Positions 54,626 to 63,484 of a stretch of DNA of 64,000 nt are shown here, piece after piece. A program made the translations under genes and the position numbers. Origin of the DNA: Candidatus Omnitrophota bacterium (GTDB lineage: Bacteria; Hinthialibacterota; Hinthialibacteria; Hinthialibacterales; JAKPRU01); the NCBI GenBank assembly GCA_029570205.1, contig JAKQSI010000088.1:33744-97743 (forward strand), in the 5' to 3' direction. Position 1 is the first letter of the stretch. The number at the start of each line of letters is the position of its first letter. The notes under the pieces were generated by a model that had not been told where the DNA came from, did not search any database, and saw nothing but the letters and a program-made list of their open reading frames with translations.

Positions 54626-54705
54626 GACAGGCACAGAGGCCTGTCCCACCAGTAGGCCGGGCGTCTCTGCCTGGTTGTCCCTGCTCGCTACGGCCTGGCT
54701 CTGCA
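54626..54705. repeat. Palindromic repeat block
   Basis: GACAGGC (54626-54632) and GCCTGTC (54639-54645) form a stem, followed by a stretch GGGCGTCTCTGCC resembling the reverse of GGCAGGGACGCC at 31.69 kb. It lies in the convergent gap before the DUF3857 gene. Confidence 0.5.
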
Positions 54706-54740
54706 AAGGCCATTCGGTTGCGGTATTCTATGAAACAGCT

Positions 54741-57700
54741 CTACTTCGCAGAAGATTTCTTGAAAAGAATATCTCGTCTTTCCACCTCGTCAATCTCTCT
54801 GCAGAACTCGACAAAACGGGCGTAGTCTTTGGGTTCGATCCGCTGGACGGGAACAAGTGCGCTTCTGCGAACATACAGTTCATCTCCCTTCCGACGGTAC
54901 GTTAACGAATAGTAGCCGTACGCGCTGATGCACAGGTAGTCTTGCGGAAGAACGATGACGTCGTAACCGGCGTCGATCATCGGGCGAAGCAATACCCGCA
55001 GCTGGATAGGTTCGGTCACCGGAGGACTGTTGAAATCTACGGGCGTTTCCCGCGTGACCTCGCCGACCAGGCCGGATATTTCCAACGGACTCGGTACCGC
55101 AGGTAACCGAAGCATGTCGTTTTCACCTGGCTGCAAGTAACTGGGAATTCGACCGGCGAAATAAAGCTGCGGCGTTCCGTAAGGGGAATCCGCATTCCGA
55201 AGTTCCGTGCGGTCGAGTACAATTCCGCGGAGATCGCCGCTGACTTGGGAATCCCTGAATCGTCGCTCCGCATCTTTATCTACAACCAGTGTGAGAAGAG
55301 CGCGTCGGTGCATCCCGCGATATCCGTATGTGCCCGTAGCAAGAACGGATCGGTCGGATTGCGGGGTGAAGTCAAACGTTCGCTCGATCCACCCGCGAGG
55401 CCAGACCGTCCAATCGACCGGCTCGATGTACTCCCCCGTCGCCGAGAGTACAAATGCTGCCTGCGAGCGGCTTTTCCCGTCGACCTCGCCCATCGCGATG
55501 TGCCGGGAGTTGAAGTCCAGCCAAATCGGATTCTCCCCACCTGTCTCCACACGAAGAAGAAGTTGGCCGGAAACTGTGGAACCCGGTTGCGGCGCAAAGC
55601 CGTCTTCGGGTTTGTTCGTAATGACAAGACTGGGGTCACTCTGTTTTCCAAGTCGCGTCAGGATGGTTTGCGCGAGCAGGGTTTTTTCCTGCGCGGATCC
55701 TGTTCGCAGAATCGCCGTATCGAGTGTTGTATACGAACCCGCCGCGGGTTCGATTTCTTTCTGTACCCAATCATAGACCTTGCGAACCAGGTCGGGATCG
55801 GACGGATCGAACAGACCGATCATCTCATCCAATTCCGAACCGTCTTCTGTACGCCCCAGGAGCTGTTCGCGCCAATTCTCAAGGAAAAATCGCCAATCGA
55901 CCCACGTGCTGAACCGCAGACAGGGAACCACTTCGGAGACGGGCGGCATGTGCGATTCCTCGCGAACCCCATCCTGTAAACGTTTTTCCCACATCAGGGC
56001 AACGCGGCCGTCTCCCAAAATCTCTCTTGTTCCGAATTCCTCCGGTTTGACCTGTAACACGTAATTCATATTTTCCGGCAGGATGATCGTTAATTTCGAC
56101 ACGAGCATCGGCTCGTCGATTCCACCGAAAAAGTAGCCGCCGGCATAATGGTTGTACCCGGGATAGAGGTTCCCCGACACGGATTCGAGATAGGCGTATT
56201 CAATAATAGTTCCAGGCTCTACCCCGTACATCGAGAGAGCTTGTTTCCCGCCCAATTCGGCTACATGTTGTACCGGCCATTCCGTTCCATCCGGAAGGAT
56301 AGAGCGGGCCTGACGAATTTCCACGCCGTCGCCTCTCGGAATAACTGTCTCGGCCCAGCGCTGTCGGCCCTCGGAATTGAGAATCTTAACAGCCTGGTGG
56401 ACGTATTGGCGATATGTGCCCTGGGAATCAAGGACCAGTACCATGACATCAATCAAAAGAATGTCGGGCGCACGGCTGTTTTTCCAGCGGTCGGCTTGAG
56501 ACAGATCGAGTTCCTCCAGGCGGACATCATATCGCTCAATCCGTTCATCCTCGCCGTATCCGAATTGGCGAAGAGTCTTGCGGGCTTCCTCGTTTTGGGG
56601 AGCCACCTCCAGCGCCTTTCGATACAGATCGATTGCCGTGTTCGGAAGGCGGGTAGACGGCTTTTCAGCCTCCAGGCGGGCGGATTCCGTTAACGGTTCC
56701 GGGCGATACGGATAAAGTTCCCGTATCTTGGCGCACAACGTGCCTGCCTGTTCCCGCAGGCCCGCCGAACGCAACGCTTGCACCATCCGCAAGTGATCTC
56801 CCAGGGAAAACGGATGAATTTGCAGGGTCTGCTCAAATGTGGCGGAAACGGACGGGTCCAACGGACCGCCGCTCAGAACCGCGATCGCCTCCTCCAGTAA
56901 CGATCCGTTATGGGGATAGGCTGTCAACCCCTTTTTCAGCGTCTCCAATGCTTCCACTCGATTTCCCCAGTCCGCCTGTATCCGGGCAATCCGGCGGAAA
57001 ATTTCAGCGGACGGTGGTAGAGATTCCGATGCACGTTGCAGCGCGCCGAGCGATTCGTCCATCCAGTTCTTTCTATAGTACAACAGACCGTAAGCGTAGT
57101 CGATTCCTGCCCGGTACTCGATGTTTGCCTCTTTGAGTATCGGTTCGACTTTTTTGAGAGATTCCAATGCCTGGTCGGTATTATCTCGGTCAAGTAAATA
57201 AGTGATGAGGCCGATATGCGCGCCGAGCGTGGCCGGGTAGAGTTCAATGGCCTTCCGATAGGCCGTTTCCGCTTCACGCTGGAGACGGGAACGGGAAGGC
57301 GGTCGATAGGCGGCCTCCCGCATTTTCAGATCGCCCAGAAGGCTGTAAGCCTGCGCAATGTTCGCTTTCAATGCAGGGGAAAGTCTCTGCTGCGCCGGGG
57401 AAAATTCTCCTTTCCGAAAATCGGCTAACGCTCCGTACAATGATGCAAGAACATTCTCATAAGGGCGGGCCGCCATTTCCCCGGAACCGATAACAATCAT
57501 CGGCGGCCGGTAGCGTTTCGGTGTCCTGTTGTCTATCGGATAGAAAACCAGGTTTTTCAAAATCGATTCGTCTTTTTCGGCAATCGACCAATTCGGAAGT
57601 GTATTGGCATCGATGGGACGTAGAGACACGCGCACCCACCATTCCGAACCACGCCGGCAACTCTTGACAAGAATCGGAATCAAGCCCGCGCGGAGGCGGA

Positions 57701-58565
57701 CTTGGACTGTGGTTTCCACCTGGAAATCGCGCCGTTGAAGACAACGGATCGCTAATGGTTTGCCGTCCCACCACACAACATAATTACTGGGGGATTCGAT
57801 GGTCAAAAGAGCGTCGGCTTCGCCTTCCGACAGAACAGCCGTAAATGCATAAGCCGTTCCACGCGAGGGGTAGATCAGCGAATCGAGGTCCAGCATCCCG
57901 GCGGGATCGGGTACCGGAATCTCCGTGCGCGTGACGGAAGAAATCCAGCCGGGAAAAGACAGGGGAGACAGGTCGGTTTCAGGTGGGAACGGTTCCCAGA
58001 GGTCCATCGTGCCGTAAGCGCCGAACGGCCCTGCAACAAACCACCAGTCCGAGACAACGCCGCTGCGTTCCACCGCCCGTTTGGCTTGAACCGGATCGGC
58101 CCATTTTTCCGCCCATTCCAGGTATTCGCGCCATGCCTGGACCCGGCGATCCCCCGAAAGCGGGCCGGATTCGGAGGTAAGGTCCTTCAGCAATCTCTCC
58201 CGGTTTTTGACAGGAATCCCCTGCAATTCCGGCAAGGCCAAGGCCGCCATGTATCCTGACCACCAGGGCCGCGATGCTCCCTTTACGGCCAGCTCCATCC
58301 AGAGGTCGGCGGCTCTCGGCATGTTGCCCCTTGTCCACTGCACCAGCGCCATCCCATCCAGCGCATCCAGGTCCGCGGGATTCTCATGCAGAGCCTTGTC
58401 AAACAGTATCTCTGCCTGGACCAAGTCGTTTTTCAGCAGCGCGTCCCACCCTTCACCCGTCAATGCGGACCATCCCGGAAGCGAAAGCCCCCACGCAAGC
58501 GCGAGGACAAAAAACGGTTGCAGGTAAAAACAGATACCACAGCAATTTGTATCGATCCGCATCAT
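54741..58565 (-). CDS. Large TPR/DUF3857 protein with degenerate transglutaminase domain
   Basis: 1274 residues from the first of two ATGs with AAAGGG 9 bases upstream; a TTG 42 bases earlier is less likely. A signal peptide (FYLQPFFVLALAWGLSLPGWSA) leads to TPR-type repeats (AEILFDKALHENPADLDALDGMALV, AYRKAIELYPATLGAHIGLITYL and others). A DUF3857 region follows (KNSRAPDILLIDVMVLVLDSQGTYRQYVHQAVKILNSEG, ARSILPDGTEWPV). The transglutaminase core reads AILRTGSAQEKTLLAQTILTRLG where active enzymes have a G.C..K pattern, so the catalytic Cys is Ala, and the usual His (fNH) is also missing. It is likely a binding or assembly protein, not an enzyme. Confidence 0.85.
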   Translation of the reverse strand: MMRIDTNCCGICFYLQPFFVLALAWGLSLPGWSALTGEGWDALLKNDLVQAEILFDKALHENPADLDALDGMALVQWTRGNMPRAADLWMELAVKGASRPWWSGYMAALALPELQGIPVKNRERLLKDLTSESGPLSGDRRVQAWREYLEWAEKWADPVQAKRAVERSGVVSDWWFVAGPFGAYGTMDLWEPFPPETDLSPLSFPGWISSVTRTEIPVPDPAGMLDLDSLIYPSRGTAYAFTAVLSEGEADALLTIESPSNYVVWWDGKPLAIRCLQRRDFQVETTVQVRLRAGLIPILVKSCRRGSEWWVRVSLRPIDANTLPNWSIAEKDESILKNLVFYPIDNRTPKRYRPPMIVIGSGEMAARPYENVLASLYGALADFRKGEFSPAQQRLSPALKANIAQAYSLLGDLKMREAAYRPPSRSRLQREAETAYRKAIELYPATLGAHIGLITYLLDRDNTDQALESLKKVEPILKEANIEYRAGIDYAYGLLYYRKNWMDESLGALQRASESLPPSAEIFRRIARIQADWGNRVEALETLKKGLTAYPHNGSLLEEAIAVLSGGPLDPSVSATFEQTLQIHPFSLGDHLRMVQALRSAGLREQAGTLCAKIRELYPYRPEPLTESARLEAEKPSTRLPNTAIDLYRKALEVAPQNEEARKTLRQFGYGEDERIERYDVRLEELDLSQADRWKNSRAPDILLIDVMVLVLDSQGTYRQYVHQAVKILNSEGRQRWAETVIPRGDGVEIRQARSILPDGTEWPVQHVAELGGKQALSMYGVEPGTIIEYAYLESVSGNLYPGYNHYAGGYFFGGIDEPMLVSKLTIILPENMNYVLQVKPEEFGTREILGDGRVALMWEKRLQDGVREESHMPPVSEVVPCLRFSTWVDWRFFLENWREQLLGRTEDGSELDEMIGLFDPSDPDLVRKVYDWVQKEIEPAAGSYTTLDTAILRTGSAQEKTLLAQTILTRLGKQSDPSLVITNKPEDGFAPQPGSTVSGQLLLRVETGGENPIWLDFNSRHIAMGEVDGKSRSQAAFVLSATGEYIEPVDWTVWPRGWIERTFDFTPQSDRSVLATGTYGYRGMHRRALLTLVVDKDAERRFRDSQVSGDLRGIVLDRTELRNADSPYGTPQLYFAGRIPSYLQPGENDMLRLPAVPSPLEISGLVGEVTRETPVDFNSPPVTEPIQLRVLLRPMIDAGYDVIVLPQDYLCISAYGYYSLTYRRKGDELYVRRSALVPVQRIEPKDYARFVEFCREIDEVERRDILFKKSSAK

Positions 58566-58658
58566 GTCCCAAGACCCTTTCGATCCGTTGACGGTCATCG
58601 CCCGCAATGCAGGACGGTTCGTTCCATTGTGACGGGAAGGGTGCGCGGAATCAACATT

Positions 58659-60257
58659 TCAGGCATATACGGTGTAGTCTATCTCCTGAAAAATACTGTC
58701 TTTCGATTCGTAATCGTTCAGGAGAGATTCCTCGATCGTCCTCGCCATCGCCTGTTCGTAGAGCCGTGTAAAACGATGGATGTGTTCCCGGGTTCTTCGG
58801 ACGGCATACGAGACCACCGTCCCGGTCGTCATAATAAAGGCCCAGTCGCTGCTTTGCGCCAACAACAATTCACGGGCCGCCTGGTTCAAGGCTCTGCGGA
58901 GAATCCCGTCGGAAACGGGAAATCGCTGCGCCAGTTCGATCATGCGGCTTTCCGCCAGGTGCAGGTGTCGGTAAATCCAGTCGTTAGAGGCATTGAGCCA
59001 CACCTCGTTGTATCCCTTGTCCCCCCACGACGAGGCTGTCGGTTCAATCACCTGAAGAGACTTGTTTTTCTCCAGATATTCGCTGGGCGTAATCATTTTT
59101 ATGTCGGACTGATCAAAATGAATCTTCCGGCAAAGGAACTCAATGAAATCCGGTCCCTCGTACCACCAATGCCCGAAGAGTTCCGCATCGTATGGCGCTA
59201 CAAGAATCGGAGGTCTCTTGAACACACCGAATAGATGTCTGCATTGATGCTGACGATTGAACATGAAATTGCCTGCGTGGGTAGCCGCTCGTTCCAGTGC
59301 AATATCCGGCAAGTAAGGTTCTTTTTTCCCCAAGTCGATTCCGGCGCCCGTAATTCGGTGGTATTTGAGGCCGACATTCCGGCGGACTCCATCGCTGTGA
59401 AGATAGGGCCGAATGTAATCGTAGGGAGCATCATACCCGATGTCCCGGTAGAACTCGCGATAGTCGAAATCCCCCGGATACCCCTCTTCTCGACTCCAGA
59501 CTTGGCGCGACGACTGGATATCCCGCGCGAACGCCGCCACTCTGTTCGGTGTGTAGACCGGCGCAAATACCCCATATCGCGGGTACGGTTTTCCGTAGAG
59601 AAGCCCGTGGGCATCCATGAAAAAGAAGCGGACCCCCTGGTCCGCCAGGTGACGGTCCACACCCGGGGCATAGCCGCATTCCGCGAGCCAGATCCCGCGT
59701 GGCAATCGCCCGAAATGCTTTTCGTAATTGGTTTTTGCGATTTGTATTTGCGCCCTTTTCGCGTTCTCCGTCTTGATTAACGGCATGAAACCGTGAGTGG
59801 CGCCACACGTGATGATTTCCAGAACACCGTGGTCCTGAAATGCGCGGAATCCTGCAACCAGATTTCGATGGTACCGATTTTGAAACAGGTCCATGGCAAG
59901 AGTCAGTTTGCGCTCGTACATACAGGCTGCATCATGAAACTTGCGCATGTCCCCCCGTGAAGTACGATGCACCTCTTTTTCAGCGAGTTCGAGCAGCGAT
60001 TCCAGGCGACGTTCCGCCCGTTCTTGCAAAAGGGGATCCACCAGCATTTCACACAGAGGCGGAGTCAGGGACATCGTGATCCGAAAGTTGACATTATCAT
60101 TGACTAACCGCTCGTACACCGCAAGAAGAGGGAGATAGGTCTCGATCATGGCCTCAAACAGCCAATCCTCTTCCAGAAACTCAGGATGTTCCGGGTGACG
60201 GACAAAGGGAAGATGCGCGTGCAGCACCAGACACAAATAGCCACGCGGATGCGCCAT
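58659..60257 (-). CDS. GH57 glycogen branching enzyme (DUF1957 type)
   Basis: 532 residues from the ATG at 60257; GGAGG lies 13 bases upstream, and an ATG four codons earlier has it only 1 base away. Start MAHPRGYLCLVLHAHLPFVRHPEHPEFLEEDWLFEA is characteristic. The nucleophile Glu sits in WLAECGYAPGVD (about residue 190) and the acid Asp in PYDAELFGHWWYEG (about 355). Length and spacing agree with the Thermus GH57 branching enzyme. It introduces alpha-1,6 branches into glycogen in the cytosol. It is preceded by the DUF4912 gene, and a repeat array lies between them. Confidence 0.93.
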   Translation of the reverse strand: MAHPRGYLCLVLHAHLPFVRHPEHPEFLEEDWLFEAMIETYLPLLAVYERLVNDNVNFRITMSLTPPLCEMLVDPLLQERAERRLESLLELAEKEVHRTSRGDMRKFHDAACMYERKLTLAMDLFQNRYHRNLVAGFRAFQDHGVLEIITCGATHGFMPLIKTENAKRAQIQIAKTNYEKHFGRLPRGIWLAECGYAPGVDRHLADQGVRFFFMDAHGLLYGKPYPRYGVFAPVYTPNRVAAFARDIQSSRQVWSREEGYPGDFDYREFYRDIGYDAPYDYIRPYLHSDGVRRNVGLKYHRITGAGIDLGKKEPYLPDIALERAATHAGNFMFNRQHQCRHLFGVFKRPPILVAPYDAELFGHWWYEGPDFIEFLCRKIHFDQSDIKMITPSEYLEKNKSLQVIEPTASSWGDKGYNEVWLNASNDWIYRHLHLAESRMIELAQRFPVSDGILRRALNQAARELLLAQSSDWAFIMTTGTVVSYAVRRTREHIHRFTRLYEQAMARTIEESLLNDYESKDSIFQEIDYTVYA

Positions 60258-60311
60258 TATGGATATCATACCTCCAACAGGATGAACCGTAGAATGCAGA
60301 GGCAAGCATCT

Positions 60312-60407
60312 GTAGGGGCGACGCATGCGTCGCCCCTACGGGTGCGTCGTCTCTACAGATGCCTCACCCCTACGGGTGTGTCGCCCCTACGGATGCGTCG
60401 CCCCCTT
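60312..60407. repeat. Palindrome plus 17-bp tandem array derived from one arm
   Basis: A 28-bp perfect palindrome (60312-60339): GTAGGGGC, core GACGCATGCGTC, GCCCCTAC. Its right arm is repeated as 17-bp units: 60323-60339 GCATGCGTCGCCCCTAC, 60340-60356, 60357-60373, 60374-60390 and 60391-60407. The last three bear consensus GGRTGYGTCGCCCCTAC with differences. The outer frame equals that of the repeat at 21882. It lies between DUF4912 and GH57 genes. Confidence 0.88.
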
Positions 60408-60436
60408 TTGCACAATTCCATCGGTTAAAGAGGGTC

Positions 60437-61273
60437 TCATCTCGGACGACCGCTCCGGGATGAAATAGGGGCCAACCCCGACCAGATCATTCTCGCCGCT
60501 TCCCGTTTGAAATGCTGTTCCCCCCGTGGAGAGCCTGGGAGCGACCCCGGAACGAACTCGCCGTAAATATCAAGCAATTCCCGGTATCGTTCCTCCATCG
60601 CCAACCATTCTTCCTCTTCGAGAAAGCTTGGTTCGGCGGCAGGGGTCCGGACCGGCTCCGAGGCCGCGACCGATATGTACCGGCCATCCGGGGTCATCAG
60701 CCCCAATTCGAATTGATAGACACGATCCGGATGAACGGGCAGGTACCAGTTCTTGGCATCCAATAGGATCGGGATATCACAATGCTCCCCGTTTTCTTGC
60801 TCACGGATTCTCAGAACCGACAAAGAGCGTTCAAACACCCACTGCCCATGTTCCGTCCGGATCTTCTTCCGGTCCTCATCTGCAATGTCCCAGTACAGGA
60901 AGATCCAATGGGGATCGCGGGGCATGGCTTGCAGGACCGTCACCGGAAGCCGATCCGGAAGCGGCGGGCCTTCTTCTCCACGATAGACCTCCGTGGGGGG
61001 CGGCGTGAGGTATTGCGGCGCTTTCGGGTGCGGGGGCGGCAGCACGGCGGTAGAAGAGACCTCGGCAGGTTTCACTTCCGGTTCGGCCGTGGGCGAAACC
61101 GGTTTGTCGGACTTGTGAACCATACGAGTCGAGGTTGGGTGCTCTTCCCGACTCAAATCGGACAAAGCCTTAATCAGGGCCGCCTTGGTCATCTTGCTTC
61201 GACCCGCAATATTCCGGCGCTGAGCTTCTTCATACAATTCGGCCTTTGTCATTGTGTCAATCTTTTTCTTCAT
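60437..61273 (-). CDS. DUF4912 protein with Rho-N/SAP-like N-terminus
   Basis: 278 residues from the ATG preceded by AAGGA at 8 bases; the upstream frame is longer but has no site. An N-terminal helix pair MTKAELYEEAQRRNIAGRSKMTKAALIKAL is typical of Rho N-terminal/SAP-like motifs. A Pro-rich linker follows. DUF4912 begins near LPVTVLQAMPRDPHWIFLYWDIADEDRKK and contains RVYQFELGLMTPDGRYI, which resembles carbohydrate-handling beta-sandwiches of amylase-type proteins. DUF4912 genes often neighbour GH57 enzymes, as here. Function is unproven; binding of glucan is inferred. Confidence 0.85.
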   Translation of the reverse strand: MKKKIDTMTKAELYEEAQRRNIAGRSKMTKAALIKALSDLSREEHPTSTRMVHKSDKPVSPTAEPEVKPAEVSSTAVLPPPHPKAPQYLTPPPTEVYRGEEGPPLPDRLPVTVLQAMPRDPHWIFLYWDIADEDRKKIRTEHGQWVFERSLSVLRIREQENGEHCDIPILLDAKNWYLPVHPDRVYQFELGLMTPDGRYISVAASEPVRTPAAEPSFLEEEEWLAMEERYRELLDIYGEFVPGSLPGSPRGEQHFKREAARMIWSGLAPISSRSGRPR

Positions 61274-61420
61274 GGCCTTCTTCCTTTTCACCGAATTAAC
61301 CCCGTTTTGTTTTCCACGAGGGGCCTGATTGTAAAACCTCTCTCGGTCGCTAATGTACCCGTAAATTCGATTTTCTGCAAATACGGTCAATTCGGCCTTC
61401 CGGCAACGCGCATCCCCCAA

Positions 61421-61602
61421 TAAGACTTACCTCCGCAATGGGCAGCGAACATGGACGGGGAATCCGGATTCACACCATTCCCAAGTCCGGGGAGATACGG
61501 AGCAGATTGAATTCGCTCAACTTATCCACACCTTTTGACGCTCTGCAAGACTTGGCCGGGACAGACCCGACTGCATCTGAAACAAGTTTGACAGTGGAGC
61601 TC
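61421..61602. other. Divergent gap, nothing recognised
   Basis: Between the DUF4912 gene (minus) and the pseudopilin gene (plus). No gene, repeat or strong hairpin is visible; a weak promoter candidate lies at the right end. Confidence 0.4.
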
Positions 61603-61631
61603 TTGCATAAGGCCAATTTATCGATTAGAAT
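61603..61631 (+). promoter_or_regulatory. Weak promoter candidate for the pseudopilin gene
   Basis: TTGCAT (61603-61608), 17 bases, then TAGAAT (61626-61631). The -10 matches five of six positions, the -35 three of six. A TATTAT 22 bases further down is an alternative -10. Confidence 0.3.
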
Positions 61632-61672
61632 CTCAAATCGTAGTATTATAGGAATTCACGACGACGGGAGGA

Positions 61673-62281
61673 ATGAAAAGATTCGCCATGTTCTCTCGTA
61701 AGATTGTCAAAAGTCACCAGTGGAAACCAGGTGATCTTGCGTTCACGCTGATTGAGCTTCTGATCGTTGTCGCCATTATCGGCATTCTAGCGGCCATTGC
61801 GGTCCCGAACTTCCTGAATGCCCAAACCCGGGCAAAAGTCGCGCGGGCCGAAGCCGACCTTCGGTCCCTCACGAACGCGCTGGAGATGTATCGACTCGAC
61901 AATAACAAGTATATACCCTTGTTTCACACAAAAGACTGGCCCGGCAACTATAACCCGAACTCCGTCAATTCCCACCGTCTTCTTCCGTTGAGTACACCCA
62001 TTGCCTATATCTCGTCCATTCCACCGGAAGTGTTCGAATTGACAAATCCGGACCCAACTTACAGATACGACACCTATGCGTACGGGGACCGGCCGACCTA
62101 CGACGAGCTAACCTGGAAAAGCTGGTTCGAGAGAGATGGGAAGTACCAGTATTCGATTCGCAGTTGTGGGCCAGACCGGATCTCCAACATCATCGAACCG
62201 GTTTTCCCGGAACACATCCTCCCTTATGCTCCGTCGAATGGACTGGTCAGCCGGGGGGATATCAACCGATTCGGCCCGTAA
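61673..62281 (+). CDS. Lone type II secretion/type IV pilus pseudopilin-like protein
   Basis: 202 residues. A prepilin leader ends before FTLIELLIVVAIIGILAAIAVPNFLNAQTRAKVARAEADLRSLTNALEMYRLDNNKY, the classic N-methylation and hydrophobic helix of GspG/PilA-type proteins (written here in pieces: FTLIELLIVVAIIGILAAIA, then NAQTRAKVARAEADLRSL). The remainder is a loop-rich head with YDTYAYGD and a C-terminus ISNIIEPVFP. Calcium-binding or disulfide motifs were not seen. GGGAGGA lies 1 base before the ATG; a second ATG at 61688 is also possible. No assembly ATPase, secretin or prepilin peptidase is adjacent. Such lone pseudopilins are common in some uncultured phyla. Confidence 0.85.
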   Translation: MKRFAMFSRKIVKSHQWKPGDLAFTLIELLIVVAIIGILAAIAVPNFLNAQTRAKVARAEADLRSLTNALEMYRLDNNKYIPLFHTKDWPGNYNPNSVNSHRLLPLSTPIAYISSIPPEVFELTNPDPTYRYDTYAYGDRPTYDELTWKSWFERDGKYQYSIRSCGPDRISNIIEPVFPEHILPYAPSNGLVSRGDINRFGP

Positions 62282-62398
62282 CGAAATCAATACACGCGCG
62301 CTTCTTGCGCAGTCTTGCAAAGCGCCACACTGTTTTCCACCGCAACCTCCGTCCGGATGTTGCGGTTTGTGAAAATTCATTCATTATTGTTTTTATTT

Positions 62399-63484
62399 TT
62401 ATTTCTTCATCCCCCCGCGGCATTTCCCGACGGTTTCTCCCTCTTGCAGAACAGGCATTTCGATATAGACCTGCCCATCCATGTTTTCCCCCTTTACTAC
62501 CCGGCTCAGCAATTCGAAGGCTTTCCGACCCAAGCCGGCATGGTCGTGATACATGCCTGAGTATCGAGGACGCCATTTGAGTTTGGAGAGGTCCTGCTCC
62601 AGGATAAAAAGGGAGACATCCTGTGGTACTTGAAGGCCGTACCCGGTCAACACATCCCAAACTTGGGAAATGCGAAACTCCCCGGTCACCATGAAAGCGG
62701 TAACACCGTCGTCGATCAGACGCGCGACCCTGGGTTCGATGTCTTCCTCGTCTTCGCTGACCTCCACCTTCCATTCTTCCCTCCATGAAAGAGTATGCTT
62801 GAGAAATGCGGCCTCGTAACCCTGAATAAGTTTCCTTCGCCCGACATTTTTCAGGTCACCTGCCAGCACGGCAATACGGGAATGCCCCAGATTAACGAGG
62901 TATTCCACTGCCTCAAAAGCCATCTGGAAGGTATGCAAAGCTACTGAAGGAAGCGTTACGCTTTCATGCCGACTTCCGATGAGAACCGTGGGGACAGGGG
63001 CATTTTTGAAACGTCGCTGAAGGGAAACAGGCGGACTGATCAGGATCAGGCCATCCCATTCCACATTGGGCATGGCGCCTTTCTGCTGTCGTTCCGCCGA
63101 CATCAATATGATCTGTCCCCCCAACGGTTCAATGGCCGCTCGGATTCCCTGAATCACCATCAGGCATCCGGTGGTGCGTGAAGGATGCAATTCCACATCA
63201 ATTTCGGTAATCACGCCGACAGTGCGCAGAACCGGTCCCTCGGAGGCCGGCTGTCGATCTCGCACATAAGACCCTTTTCCCGGCAATCGAACCACCAGCC
63301 CCTGCTCGATCAGCTCCTCAACAGCCAATCGTGCCGTCGTTCGTGAAACCTGGAACTCTCGGCAGATCTCATGTTCCGACGGCAATTTGCCGCTTGGATC
63401 GACTCGTCCTTCCTTGATACGCTCAATCAGGTGGTCACGAACCTGCAAATAAAGCGGTGAATGTTTTTGGAGAACAGCGGTCAT
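62399..63484 (-). CDS. GntR-LacI hybrid transcriptional regulator
   Basis: 361 residues. The N-terminal GntR winged helix (PLYLQVRDHLIERIKEGRVDPSGKLPSEHEICREFQVSRTTARLAVEELIEQGLV) is followed by a LacI/periplasmic-binding-protein effector domain (about 80-360: VIQGIRAAIEPLGGQIIL, GLILISPPV, LGHSRIAVLAGD, SLFILEQDL). This architecture matches AraR-type regulators that respond to sugars. The gene lies alone, so its targets are unknown; the carbohydrate genes in this window are candidates. An inverted repeat sits upstream. Confidence 0.9.
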   Translation of the reverse strand: MTAVLQKHSPLYLQVRDHLIERIKEGRVDPSGKLPSEHEICREFQVSRTTARLAVEELIEQGLVVRLPGKGSYVRDRQPASEGPVLRTVGVITEIDVELHPSRTTGCLMVIQGIRAAIEPLGGQIILMSAERQQKGAMPNVEWDGLILISPPVSLQRRFKNAPVPTVLIGSRHESVTLPSVALHTFQMAFEAVEYLVNLGHSRIAVLAGDLKNVGRRKLIQGYEAAFLKHTLSWREEWKVEVSEDEEDIEPRVARLIDDGVTAFMVTGEFRISQVWDVLTGYGLQVPQDVSLFILEQDLSKLKWRPRYSGMYHDHAGLGRKAFELLSRVVKGENMDGQVYIEMPVLQEGETVGKCRGGMKK

